Part shown: positions 41,781-50,629 of the stretch, in pieces | Numbering within the stretch: the first letter of the stretch is position 1 | Layout of the letters: each line of letters opens with the position of its first letter | Source: Bifidobacterium choladohabitans | Lineage (GTDB): Bacteria > Actinomycetota > Actinomycetes > Actinomycetales > Bifidobacteriaceae | Assembly: GCF_016102005.1 (NCBI RefSeq) | Contig: NZ_JACFPL010000003.1 | Coordinates: 62,001-126,000 of the forward strand | Direction of reading: 5' to 3' | DNA length: 64,000 bases | The notes under the pieces: generated by a model | Database searches by the model: none | Told to the model about the DNA's origin: nothing | What the model saw: only the letters and a program-made list of their open reading frames with translations | Position numbers and translations under genes: made by a program

Positions 41781-42845
41781 TCAGCGGGTCAGGGTCCGCT
41801 TCAAAACCCGATACTCGCTCTGAGTGATGGGCATGATGGAGCCGTGGCGCTTGGTCAACCGACCGAAGTCCATGTCCGTGACCAAGGCCCAGTCCTGTCG
41901 CCGCCTGGATGACAAATCCGCCGAGCGGAAGGGCAGGTAGCCCCGGCCCTCCGCGAACTGGTCGCAGATCAGGCCGAAGGGCATGGCCCGTCCGTCAGGT
42001 CCAGCGGCATCGGCATCGTTGTAGAGGAAGAGCTCGGGGCCCTCCAGATAGCGTGAGGAGTAGCGTCCCTGGCCGAAGATGTCGGTCAGGTTGGACAGAT
42101 ATGACCAGGCCTGATCGTCGTCCGTGCGCACCAGCTCATGGGTGACCGCATAGGGGTTGTGCGTGCGTTCCAGGGTGATCTGGTCATCCTTGGAGGCCCG
42201 GTACCACCAGCCGTCGGGTGCCTTGAGCATGGTCGTGTCGATGATTCCGTCGCTGCGGTCGATCCACTTGACCGGGCGGGAGAAGGTGATCAGATCGGTG
42301 CTGGTGGCGTAGTACATGTTGATGCCGTCACCCAGCTCGTTGGCCAGATCGGCTGCAGCCGGATCTTCGGCGCTGTCGGCCGCCGCCGTGGCCCAGAAGA
42401 CTATCCATTGCTCCCTGTCGGCATCCCAGCAGGCCTCCGGTGCCCAGGCCATGCCGGCCCTGGGAATGGCCGAGGCCACATCCACCAGGCGGGGCCTGCC
42501 CCAGTGGGCCAGATCAGGCGAATCCCAGATGACCAGGCCGGTGGATCCGTTCACGGTGGCCCGGCCCTCCTGCCAGCCGCCCCTGTGGTAGACGGACAGA
42601 TCGGTGGCGATGATGTGGAAGAGGCCGTCTGGTCCCCGGACGACATAGGGGTCGCGCACGCCGCCCTCGCCCTCGCTCCAGGTCAGCACCGGGTCTCCCA
42701 GGGCCCGGAGGTCATGCCAATGCAGGCCATCGCGGCTGAGGGCGAAGTAGAGCTGCTCGTCCGTCTCAGCCTGTTCGTGGCCGGTGAAGTGGACGAAGAG
42801 GTAGGCGCTTGTCGCCTCCAACGAGGGTTGCCAATCCGTAGACAT
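41781..42845 (-). CDS. GH43 family glycosidase, intracellular (paralogue of 25621 gene)
   Basis: A 354-residue GH43 enzyme without signal peptide. Catalytic candidates are base Asp65 (GVRDPYVV), pKa modulator Asp203 (GIIDTTML) and acid Glu268 (YLEGPELF). YLFVHFTG and LYFALSRDGLHWHDL match the same positions of the GH43 at 25621, but no copy of the shared operator is visible upstream; the 198-base region 42846-43043 shows only the tatD promoter. The ribosome site is GAAAGGTG. Likely an arabinosidase or xylosidase; substrate uncertain. Confidence 0.82.
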   Translation of the reverse strand: MSTDWQPSLEATSAYLFVHFTGHEQAETDEQLYFALSRDGLHWHDLRALGDPVLTWSEGEGGVRDPYVVRGPDGLFHIIATDLSVYHRGGWQEGRATVNGSTGLVIWDSPDLAHWGRPRLVDVASAIPRAGMAWAPEACWDADREQWIVFWATAAADSAEDPAAADLANELGDGINMYYATSTDLITFSRPVKWIDRSDGIIDTTMLKAPDGWWYRASKDDQITLERTHNPYAVTHELVRTDDDQAWSYLSNLTDIFGQGRYSSRYLEGPELFLYNDADAAGPDGRAMPFGLICDQFAEGRGYLPFRSADLSSRRRQDWALVTDMDFGRLTKRHGSIMPITQSEYRVLKRTLTR

Positions 42846-43030
42846 GTTTCACCTTTCCTGCTTACGGCAACGGTACCGCAACGGCGGGGGACTGGCGGGA
42901 CGGACGACGGGCGCTTCTTCGCTCTTCCGTTCCGGCCGTTCCGGGGCCGTCATGGGCGATTCTAGCTGCCGACCCTCCCTTTGGCGGAGCGGCCGTCCGG
43001 GCGGGTCGTGGTTTGGGCCGCACGGGTTCC

Positions 43031-43043
43031 TAGACTGTGGACC
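43031..43043 (+). promoter_or_regulatory. -10 box of leaderless tatD
   Basis: TAGACT (43031-43036), 7 bases, then ATG at 43044, with no ribosome-binding site. Confidence 0.55.
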
Positions 43044-44000
43044 ATGAGCAGGCATCATCGCGACCGCAGCTGGGCTCCCGACCCCGAGCCGCTGCCCGAA
43101 GGCATTGGAGTCATCGACGATCACACTCACATGGCCTCCGTGGTCCCCTTCGCCCAGGAGATGGATTGGCAGGCTAGGGAGCGCGGGCAGGATCCGGTCC
43201 CCGTCCGCACGGTCGACCAGCAGCTGGCAAGGGCCCGGGCTGTGGGCGTGATAGGGGCCATCGACGTGGGCTGCGAGCTGCCCCACCTGCAGACGGCTGT
43301 GGACCTGGCCCTGGCCCATCCCGGGGTGGTTCACGCGGCCCTGGCCATCCACCCCAATGAGGCTGTTCTTCACGGCCATCGGGGCGTGCCGGGACCGGAC
43401 GGTCTGCCACTGAAATATCAGCCCTGGCATGAGGTCACCTTCGAGCAGGCGCTTGAGGAGGTCGCCCGCCTGGCTCGCGCATATCCCGATCAGGTGGTGG
43501 CCATCGGGGAGACGGGCATGGACCTCTTCCGGACCGGTCAGGGGGCCGAAGAGATCCAGCGGCAGGCCTTCCGTGATCACATCGCCCTGGCCAAGGAGCT
43601 GGACCTGCCCATGCAGATCCACGACCGCGACGCCCACCGCCAGGTCATTGAGACCCTGCTGGAGGACGGCGCTCCCGGGCGCACAATCTTCCACTCCTAT
43701 TCGGGGGATGCACGGATGGCCCAGGTGGCTGCCGAGCATGGCTGGTATCTGAGTTTCTCGGGGACTGTCTCCTATAAGGGCAACGAGGGAATCCGGCAGG
43801 CCCTGTCCGTGGTCGGCATGGACCACATCATGGTGGAGACCGATGCACCCTACCTGAGTCCCATGCCCTACCGGGGACGCACCAACTCCCCCTACATGAT
43901 TCCCTACACCCTGCGTGCCATGGCCGATGCCTTGGACCGCCCCCTGGAACAGGTGGCCAAAGCGACGGCAGCCACCACGCGCCGGGTTTACGGCCTGTGA
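43044..44000 (+). CDS. tatD: TatD family metal-dependent hydrolase/DNase
   Basis: A 318-residue TIM-barrel hydrolase. The metal ligands are all present: DDHTH near residue 28, GETGMD, QIHDRDAHR, FHSYSG and VETDAPYLSP. TatD proteins are cytoplasmic 3'-5' DNases implicated in DNA repair and turnover. The usual genomic partner metG is not adjacent here (it lies 26 kb away). The insertion around residues 110-130 (HGHRGVPGPDGLPLKYQ) is somewhat longer than in E. coli TatD. The start at 43044 is supported by a leaderless promoter; an in-frame ATG at 42981 has no signal. Confidence 0.9.
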   Translation: MSRHHRDRSWAPDPEPLPEGIGVIDDHTHMASVVPFAQEMDWQARERGQDPVPVRTVDQQLARARAVGVIGAIDVGCELPHLQTAVDLALAHPGVVHAALAIHPNEAVLHGHRGVPGPDGLPLKYQPWHEVTFEQALEEVARLARAYPDQVVAIGETGMDLFRTGQGAEEIQRQAFRDHIALAKELDLPMQIHDRDAHRQVIETLLEDGAPGRTIFHSYSGDARMAQVAAEHGWYLSFSGTVSYKGNEGIRQALSVVGMDHIMVETDAPYLSPMPYRGRTNSPYMIPYTLRAMADALDRPLEQVAKATAATTRRVYGL

Positions 44001-44175
44001 GGGATGCTGGACGGACGGTGCCGGACCGGGATTAAGCTAATGGTGTGTCGCGGTCTGAATCGCCCCTGCCAAGTGTGGGGGGAGAGTGCTACGGTTGTCG
44101 TCGCACGTGTGCGCAAACAGCAACATACGGCACCCGGAAGTAGATGAGTGAAGGCATTGGCCGATGGAGGGCTCT

Positions 44176-46497
44176 ATGGCGGATGAGCGGCATGAGTTGG
44201 CGGCTCAGGATGATGGCAGGGGCGCTGACGAACCACCCCGGTTATCCGGTGAAAAAGCGGCGAAGCCGACGGCGGCCTCTCGTAAGGGTCGGCTGACGAA
44301 AGAATCGATACTTCCTCCGGAGAGCTTTACCAAGGCTCCCAAGATCTCAGCCAAATCCCGCACGCGCGAGGAGGAGAACGAGCTCAAGCGGGTTCGGCGC
44401 GAGGCCCAGCGGGCGGCCCAGCGTCGCCGCACCCCGCCAAAGGGTCCTCTGGGCCGCTGGTGGCGGCGGGTGCAGTCCTCGCCGGACAGGATCAGCCTGG
44501 GCATGTGCATCGTGGCCCTGGGCGTGGTCTACGGCGACATCGGCACCTCGCCCCTGTACACCATGCAGGCCTTCGTGGCCGGGCAGGGCGGCATGGCCCG
44601 TGTGGACAGGGCGGCCGTGCTTGGCATGCTCTCCCTGGTCTTCTGGTCCATCACGCTGATCACCACGGTCAAATACGTTCTGGTGGCCATGCGCATCGAC
44701 AACAAGGGCGAGGGCGGCATCTTTGCCCTGTACACCCTGGTCCGGCACTACGGCAAATGGCTGGCCATCCCTGCCATGGTCGGCGGCGCAGCCTTCCTGG
44801 CTGACTCGGTGCTGACTCCGGCGGTCTCCATATCCTCGGCAGTCGAAGGCCTCAAGACCATCCCTGTGCTGACTCCGATCTTCCGTGAAAACGGAAATCT
44901 GACCATGGTCATCACCTTCGTGATCATCCTGATCCTGTTTGCGGTCCAGTCGCGTGGAACCGAGCGGATCGGCAAGGTCTTCGGCAGCGTAGTCATGGTC
45001 TGGTTCGCCTTCCTGGCCCTGATAGGCATCTACTGCATCGGCAACGACTGGTCCATCTTCGAGGCCCTGAATCCGGTCTACGGGATCCGTTTCCTCTTCA
45101 GCCCGCAGAATCCGGTGGGTCTGACCATCATGGGCACGGTCTTTCTGTCGACCACGGGAGCCGAGGCTCTCTATTCCGATATGGGCCACGTGGGCCGTGG
45201 CAACATCTACGCCACCTGGCCCTTCATCAACGTCGCCCTGGTCTTCAACTACTTCGGCCAGGGGGCCTGGATCCTGCGCAACAGCGACAATAAGGCCCTG
45301 CAGGGTGTGGACGGGCTCAACCCGTTCTTCCAGATGATGCCCACCACCGTGCGTTACGTGGCGGTCCTCCTGTCGGTGACGGCCGGTGTCATCGCCTCAC
45401 AGGCCCTCATCACGGGCGCCTTCACCATGGTTTCGGAGGCCACCGGCCTCAACTGGATGCCCCACCTGCAGGTGCGCTATCCGGCGCGTACCCGCGGCCA
45501 GCTCTACATCCCCACCATCAACTGGGTCCTGTGCGCGGCCACGCTGACGGTTCTGGCCATCTTCAAGGATTCCGAGCACATTTCGGCCGCCTACGGATTG
45601 GCCCTGACGGTGACCATGATCACTACAACCGTCCTGCTGGCCGACTATATCTGGCACGACGGCAAGAGGGCGCTCTCCCTGCTCTTCGCCCTGGTCTTCC
45701 TGGCCATCCAGATTCTCTTCTTCATGGCCTCCATGGCCAAGTTCATGCACGGTGGCTGGTTCACCATGCTGCTGACCGCGGCCATCCTCTACATCATGTA
45801 CACCTGGGACGTGGGCACCAAGGTGGAGCGCTCGCAGCGGCGGCATATGACGGCCAAGGAGTGCCTGCCCGCCCTGGAGATGCTCCACAACGACTTCCGC
45901 GTCCCTTACTATGCGGACAACCTGGTCTATCTGACCTCGGACGCGGAGATGCGGCGGCTGGACACCGACATCTTCTTCTCCATCTTCGCCAACCGACCCA
46001 AGCGGGCCCGGGCCTGGTGGGCCGTCTCGGTCCAGACCACGGACGCCCCCTACACCCGCAAGTACTCGGTGGAGAACTTCGGCACCAACTACCTCTTCCG
46101 CGTGCGCATGAGGCTGGGTTTCAAGGTGGACCAGAATGTGGCCACCTACCTGCACCAGATCATGCACGAGCTGATCGACAGCGGCGAACTGCCCAAGCAG
46201 CCCTCCATCTACCCCAAGGTGGACGAGGACCCGCAGATCGGCACAGTCACCTATGTGCTGGTCCACAAGGCCCTGATGCCCGAGTCCAAGATCGACTCCC
46301 GCGGCGCCTTCTCGTTGAAGGTCAAGTACGCCATCCGCAAGGTGGCTGGCTCGCCGATCAAGTGGTTCGGCCTGGCTCCCTACAACCCCATCGTGGAAGT
46401 ACAGCCCCTGTTCGTCTCCACGCGGGCGGTTCCCAAGCTGACGCGCGTGGTCCTGCCATCCCGCAAGATCAAGGGCGGCAAGCATCACAAGGGCTGA
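44176..46497 (+). CDS. kup: Kup-type potassium uptake transporter
   Basis: A 773-residue membrane transporter. A polar, basic N-terminal tail of about 100 residues precedes LGVVYGDIGTSPLYTMQAFV, the KUP/HAK/KT signature; some twelve hydrophobic helices follow to about residue 560, then a 200-residue cytoplasmic domain. TVKYVLVAMRIDNKGEGGIF and SVLTPAVSISSAVEGLK are further conserved KUP segments. It imports potassium with protons. The start at 44176 has GGAGGG 4 bases upstream; an ATG at 44164 is possible. The upstream region 44001-44175 has nested short inverted repeats (44087-44134) that could form an RNA structure. Confidence 0.93.
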   Translation: MADERHELAAQDDGRGADEPPRLSGEKAAKPTAASRKGRLTKESILPPESFTKAPKISAKSRTREEENELKRVRREAQRAAQRRRTPPKGPLGRWWRRVQSSPDRISLGMCIVALGVVYGDIGTSPLYTMQAFVAGQGGMARVDRAAVLGMLSLVFWSITLITTVKYVLVAMRIDNKGEGGIFALYTLVRHYGKWLAIPAMVGGAAFLADSVLTPAVSISSAVEGLKTIPVLTPIFRENGNLTMVITFVIILILFAVQSRGTERIGKVFGSVVMVWFAFLALIGIYCIGNDWSIFEALNPVYGIRFLFSPQNPVGLTIMGTVFLSTTGAEALYSDMGHVGRGNIYATWPFINVALVFNYFGQGAWILRNSDNKALQGVDGLNPFFQMMPTTVRYVAVLLSVTAGVIASQALITGAFTMVSEATGLNWMPHLQVRYPARTRGQLYIPTINWVLCAATLTVLAIFKDSEHISAAYGLALTVTMITTTVLLADYIWHDGKRALSLLFALVFLAIQILFFMASMAKFMHGGWFTMLLTAAILYIMYTWDVGTKVERSQRRHMTAKECLPALEMLHNDFRVPYYADNLVYLTSDAEMRRLDTDIFFSIFANRPKRARAWWAVSVQTTDAPYTRKYSVENFGTNYLFRVRMRLGFKVDQNVATYLHQIMHELIDSGELPKQPSIYPKVDEDPQIGTVTYVLVHKALMPESKIDSRGAFSLKVKYAIRKVAGSPIKWFGLAPYNPIVEVQPLFVSTRAVPKLTRVVLPSRKIKGGKHHKG

Positions 46498-46547
46498 GTG
46501 AGTGGAATCTCACCCTATCCAGCCTGGCTCAAATCGGGTCCGGGCCA

Positions 46548-46609
46548 TAGAATTGACGGCATGGAACCTGGTGCCCGGCCTTTCCGGGCTACCGTCGAAA
46601 GGTGATGTG
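46548..46609 (+). promoter_or_regulatory. gnd promoter and leaderless upstream ORF
   Basis: TAGAAT (46548-46553) is followed by 7 bases and an ATG at 46561, the leaderless layout seen elsewhere in the window. This ATG is not in the gnd frame; it opens a 14-codon ORF (MEPGARPFRATVER) whose stop at 46603-46605 lies inside the gnd ribosome site and 4 bases before the gnd ATG. Confidence 0.5.
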
Positions 46610-48076
46610 ATGACACAAGCTCAAGCCAATATCGGAGTCGTGGGTCTGGCCGCCATGGGTGCCAGCCTGTCCAGGAACCTGGCACGGCACGGCAATACTG
46701 TAGCGGTCTACAACCGCCACTATTCGCGTACCGAGACCCTGATCCACGATCATGGCCAGGAGGGCCGTTTTGTTCCGGCCAAGACCCTGCAGGAGTTCGT
46801 GGCCTCGCTGACCAAGCCCCGCACGGCCATCATCATGGTCAAGGCCGGGGATCCCACCGACCAGATGATCAATGATCTGGCCGACCTCATGGAGCCGGGC
46901 GACATCATCGTGGATGCCGGCAACGCCTACTTCAAGGACACCATCCGCCGTGAAAAGGCCATCAGGGCCCGTGGGCTGCACTTCGTGGGCTGTGGCGTCT
47001 CAGGCGGTGAGCAGGGCGCCCTCTTGGGACCCTCCATGATGCCCGGTGGGACCGATGAGTCCTGGAAGACCCTGGGGCCCATCCTGGAGTCCATCGCAGC
47101 CAAGGTCGATGGTGAACCCTGCGTCACCCACATCGGCACCGATGGGGCGGGCCACTTCGTCAAGATGGTCCACAACGGCATCGAATACGCCGATATGCAG
47201 GTGATCGCCGAGTCCTATGACCTGATGCGCCGGGGCCTGGGCATGGAGCCCGAGGCCATCGCCCAGGTCTTCGAGGAGTGGAACCAGGGGGATCTGAACT
47301 CCTACCTGGTGCAGATCACCGCCGAGGTGCTGCACCACACCGATGCCGCCACCGGCAAGCCCTTCATTGACATCGTCACCGACCAGGCTGGCATGAAGGG
47401 CACCGGCACCTGGACCGTGCAGACCGCGCTGGATTTGGCCGTGCCCGTGACCGGCATCGGCGAGGCCGTCTTCGCACGGGGGCTGTCCTCCTCGCCCGAG
47501 CTGCGCAGCCAGGCTGCCCAGGAGGGCCTGAAGGGTCCGCAGCCCAAGGCCGTCATGGCCGACCTGGCCGCCGATTCCGAGGCCCGCAAGTCCTTCATCG
47601 AGGATATTCGCCAGGCTCTCTACGCTTCCAAGATCGTGGCCTATGCCCAGGGATTCAACGAGATGCAGGAGGGCGCCCAGGTCTATGGCTGGAAGCTGGA
47701 CATGGGGGCCATCGCCCGCATCTGGCGTGGCGGCTGCATCATCCGGGCCAAGTTCCTGAACCGGATCTCCGATGCTTACGCCTCTGGCCGTGAGCCGGGC
47801 TCACTGCTCTTCGACCCCTTCTTCAAGCAGGCGGTCGAGCAGGCCCAGGATTCCTGGCGGCGTGTCGTGGCCCGCGCCACCCAGGCCGGCATCCCCATCC
47901 CCGTCTTCGCCAGCTCGCTGTCCTACTACGACGGGCTGCGTTCCGATAGGCTCCCCGCCGCCCTGATCCAGGGGCAGCGCGACCTCTTCGGCGCCCACAC
48001 CTATGGGCGCGTGGATCAGCCAGGCGCCTTCCACACCCTCTGGGCCGAGGACAAGTCCGAGATCAAGCAGGACTGA
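46610..48076 (+). CDS. gnd: 6-phosphogluconate dehydrogenase, decarboxylating (long type)
   Basis: A 488-residue long-form 6-phosphogluconate dehydrogenase converting 6-phosphogluconate to ribulose 5-phosphate and CO2, usually with NADP. The Rossmann motif is GLAAMGASLSRNLARHG, the active-site loop is GCGVSGGEQGALLGPSMMPGG (split here: SGGEQGA and PSMMPGG), followed by VKMVHNGIEYADMQ with the catalytic lysine, and the C-terminus contains PGAFHTLW. The start at 46610 follows AAAGGTG; longer frames exist upstream but would cover the promoter. It is not clustered with zwf, which lies 11 kb away. A bidirectional terminator follows. Confidence 0.94.
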   Translation: MTQAQANIGVVGLAAMGASLSRNLARHGNTVAVYNRHYSRTETLIHDHGQEGRFVPAKTLQEFVASLTKPRTAIIMVKAGDPTDQMINDLADLMEPGDIIVDAGNAYFKDTIRREKAIRARGLHFVGCGVSGGEQGALLGPSMMPGGTDESWKTLGPILESIAAKVDGEPCVTHIGTDGAGHFVKMVHNGIEYADMQVIAESYDLMRRGLGMEPEAIAQVFEEWNQGDLNSYLVQITAEVLHHTDAATGKPFIDIVTDQAGMKGTGTWTVQTALDLAVPVTGIGEAVFARGLSSSPELRSQAAQEGLKGPQPKAVMADLAADSEARKSFIEDIRQALYASKIVAYAQGFNEMQEGAQVYGWKLDMGAIARIWRGGCIIRAKFLNRISDAYASGREPGSLLFDPFFKQAVEQAQDSWRRVVARATQAGIPIPVFASSLSYYDGLRSDRLPAALIQGQRDLFGAHTYGRVDQPGAFHTLWAEDKSEIKQD

Positions 48077-48094
48077 GCTTCTCGCCGGAATCGC

Positions 48095-48134
48095 AAGGGT
48101 CCGTACAGCCGCTGAGACGGCAGTGCGGACCCTT
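48095..48134. terminator. Bidirectional terminator between gnd and lacI
   Basis: AAGGGTCCG (48095-48103) pairs with CGGACCCTT (48126-48134), with TT following on the plus strand and A-rich complement on the other. It lies between convergent stops. Confidence 0.75.
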
Positions 48135-48145
48135 TTGCCATCCTG

Positions 48146-49180
48146 TCAGCGGATCCTGGCTGTGGATTCCCGGACCACCAGCCGGCAGTCGGCAGTCGTC
48201 CGGGTGGGAGGACGATCATCGTCCTCGCCCTGCAGACGGGCCAGGAGGGCATCCACCGCCTTGCGGGCCAGGTCCTCCTTGTCGGTGCTGATGGTGGTCA
48301 GCGAAGGTATATAGGACTCTCCCTCCTGGATGCCGTCGAATCCCACAACGGCCAAGTCCCGGGGAACCTCCACGCCGCATTCGTGCAGTCCTCGGATCAG
48401 GCCCAGGGCCAGGGAGTCGGTCATGCAGAAGATGCCGTCAAAGGGCAGGTCGGACGTGTCGGCCAGATGATGGCCCAGGTCGCGGGCCATTTCCCCGTCC
48501 CAGCGGTCCAGGGACAGAAAATCCTTAGATTGGGCCTTGATTCCTGCGGCCTTCAGGGTCTTCAGGCAGCCGGCCACCCTGCGGCCACGGACCGAGTGCC
48601 GTTGGACCGGATCGGTGCTGTCCGCCATGTCGGCACCCACCACGCCTATCCGTCGGCATCCGCAGTCCAGTAGGTGCCGCACGGCCATGGCGGCTCCCTC
48701 GAATCCGGCCGTCATGACCGAATCGAAGACCGGCTCGGCTGAGGGGTCGTCCAGCAGGACCAGAGGCTTGCCATCGGCCAGCTCCTGCATCTCCTCATTG
48801 GTGATGCTGCCTGGGCTGAAGATGGTGCCGTCGCAGAGTTGGCTGGTCACATGTCGGAGGATGGAGACCTCGTCCTGTTTGGAGTTGGAGGTCTGCTGGA
48901 TGATGGCCTGCATGCCGTGGGCATTGATCTGCCGGGAGATGGCCGCGCTCATCTGCGAAGGGTAAGGCTTGTCCAGCTCGAAGATGGCCACGCCAATGAT
49001 GCCGCTCTTGCCTGAGCGCAGGCTTCTGGCCGACAGGTTGGCCGAGTAGCGGAGCTTGTGGGCGGCAAGCAGGACCCTGCGCCTGGTGTCATCCGCTATG
49101 CGCCTATCGCCTCGAAGGGCATAGGAGGCAGTGGCCCGGGAGACCTGCGCCTCCTTGGCCACATCGCTCATCGTCACCAT
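48146..49180 (-). CDS. LacI family regulator of the 49-53 kb sugar unit
   Basis: A 344-residue LacI-type repressor from the ATG at 49180, which has AAAGGTG 4 bases upstream. The helix-turn-helix is MSDVAKEAQVSRATASYALR followed by hinge LSARSLRSGKSG; the effector domain includes IGVVGADMADSTDPVQRHSV and LAVVGFDGIQEGESYIPSL. The frame is open to 49261, but the upper part would cover its own operators and is therefore unlikely to be coding. It is divergent from a binding-protein gene and flanked by two inverted operators, a classic arrangement for local control and autoregulation. Effector sugar is unknown. Confidence 0.9.
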   Translation of the reverse strand: MVTMSDVAKEAQVSRATASYALRGDRRIADDTRRRVLLAAHKLRYSANLSARSLRSGKSGIIGVAIFELDKPYPSQMSAAISRQINAHGMQAIIQQTSNSKQDEVSILRHVTSQLCDGTIFSPGSITNEEMQELADGKPLVLLDDPSAEPVFDSVMTAGFEGAAMAVRHLLDCGCRRIGVVGADMADSTDPVQRHSVRGRRVAGCLKTLKAAGIKAQSKDFLSLDRWDGEMARDLGHHLADTSDLPFDGIFCMTDSLALGLIRGLHECGVEVPRDLAVVGFDGIQEGESYIPSLTTISTDKEDLARKAVDALLARLQGEDDDRPPTRTTADCRLVVRESTARIR

Positions 49181-49241
49181 CTCGCACCTTTCCCGGGGTT
49201 CAGCCATCATCTTAGGCACCCGGGTGGCCTTGTCGACATAT

Positions 49242-49303
49242 AATTGACACGATTCAACCAACGTGCTATACCATATTGTGACAGCAGTTGAATCGTGTCA
49301 ATT
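49242..49303. promoter_or_regulatory. Paired LacI operators between lacI and importer genes
   Basis: AATTGACACGATTCAAC (49242-49258) and its exact reverse complement (49287-49303) form a 17-base perfect inverted pair. Each contains a LacI-type site TTGANNCGNNTCAA with central CG. The centres are 44 bases apart, about four helical turns, which would suit cooperative or looped binding. Confidence 0.8.
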
Positions 49304-49365
49304 CCCGGGTCTCGACGTTGAACAGCCCGGACGGATGTTCAGAGGATTGATTGCAAGGAGGAGTC

Positions 49366-50616
49366 ATGAAGCTGAAGCGAGCATGGAAGGGCATAGCAGC
49401 GGCGTTGGGGGTCGGCATGTTGGTGTCGGCCATGGGTGCCTGCGGGGCTGGTGGCGCTGGTGGGTCCAAGACCACGTTGACCTTCCTGTCATGGAACAAT
49501 GAACAGGTCATGAGGCCATATATCGACCAATTCGAGCAACAGAACCCGGGGATCAAGGTGGACTTCAGCTACTCGCCTCCGACCCCCGAGTACATCCAGA
49601 CCCTGCAGACCCGACTGGTCGGCAACCAGGCCCCGGATGTGTTCATCATCACCTCCGAGAACAAGGCTGACCTGATCAAGAACGGCTACGTGCGGGACCT
49701 GACCAACGAGCCCTTCATGCGCAACATCTCCCAGGCCAACAAGGACTTCGTCAGTCATGAGGGCAAGGTCTACGGTATGTCCGTGTCCTCCTGGGCCTCC
49801 GGCATCGTCTACAACAAGGACCTGCTGGCCAAGGCTGGCGCCAAGGAGGTTCCGGAGACCTGGGACGGGTTCCTGCAGCTGTGCAAGAAGCTCAAGGCCG
49901 CCGGGGTCACGCCCTTCCTGGAGACCATCGCCGATGGCCCCAGCAGGATTCCCGATGCCTTCATGGGCTCGCAGTTCGACAGGGACAAGGTCGATGTGAC
50001 CGGTCTGATCGACCGTCGCCCTCAAAAGCCCGGCAGTGACCAACGCGAGGCGGCTGCGGCCTGGATGAAGCTCTATGACCAGGGCCTGGTCACCCGGGAC
50101 ACGGTCGGCATCAGCGGCGACGACATGAAGACCCAGTTCATCAATGGCCAGGTGGCCATGATCTGCACCGGCCCCTGGGACCTGCCATCCATCGGCCAGG
50201 CCGGGCTCAAGTATGGCATGGCCCCCATGCCGCTCATGGAGAAGGGCATGGTCAACTATGCCCAGGGATCGCCATCGCCCGCCTACGCCATCTACTCCCA
50301 TCTCAAGGGCGACAAGCTCAAGGCCGCCCGGAAGTTCCTGACCTTCATGGACAGCCACTGGGCCCTGCAGCGTTCGGCCGACAACGGGGATGCCATCACC
50401 GTCCAGGGGTTCAAGGCCAAGGTCAAGCCCGAGTACGAGCAGGTCTATCGGGCCAACGTGCAGCCGGGCCATTACTTCCTGTTGATGAACTTCTATGCCA
50501 AGCCTGATGTGCTGACCACGGTCCGCCAGTCCGAGACCCAGCAGCTGGTGCAGGGGTCCATCAATCTGGATCAGTGGGCCAAGGCCATTGACGACAAGAT
50601 GGCCTCGGTCAAGTAG
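49366..50616 (+). CDS. Sugar-binding lipoprotein of ABC importer (49-kb unit)
   Basis: A 416-residue secreted lipoprotein; the lipobox is MGACGAG (Cys at about 26). It is a family-1 solute-binding protein with TLTFLSWNNEQVMRPYIDQF at the start of the mature domain and QAPDVFIITSENKADLIKNG further in. The start at 49366 follows AAGGAGGAG by 3-4 bases. It begins the operon with two permeases and a GH43 enzyme under the paired LacI operators. The GH43 suggests a pentose- or galactose-containing oligosaccharide; the ligand cannot be read from the sequence. Confidence 0.9.
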   Translation: MKLKRAWKGIAAALGVGMLVSAMGACGAGGAGGSKTTLTFLSWNNEQVMRPYIDQFEQQNPGIKVDFSYSPPTPEYIQTLQTRLVGNQAPDVFIITSENKADLIKNGYVRDLTNEPFMRNISQANKDFVSHEGKVYGMSVSSWASGIVYNKDLLAKAGAKEVPETWDGFLQLCKKLKAAGVTPFLETIADGPSRIPDAFMGSQFDRDKVDVTGLIDRRPQKPGSDQREAAAAWMKLYDQGLVTRDTVGISGDDMKTQFINGQVAMICTGPWDLPSIGQAGLKYGMAPMPLMEKGMVNYAQGSPSPAYAIYSHLKGDKLKAARKFLTFMDSHWALQRSADNGDAITVQGFKAKVKPEYEQVYRANVQPGHYFLLMNFYAKPDVLTTVRQSETQQLVQGSINLDQWAKAIDDKMASVK

Positions 50617-50629
50617 GAAGGGCTGGAAC

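Noticed and set aside
49181-49261. Longer start for the second LacI protein (27 extra residues)
   Set aside because: The extension would place coding sequence over one of the operators, and the ATG at 49180 has a good ribosome site and the normal LacI N-terminus.
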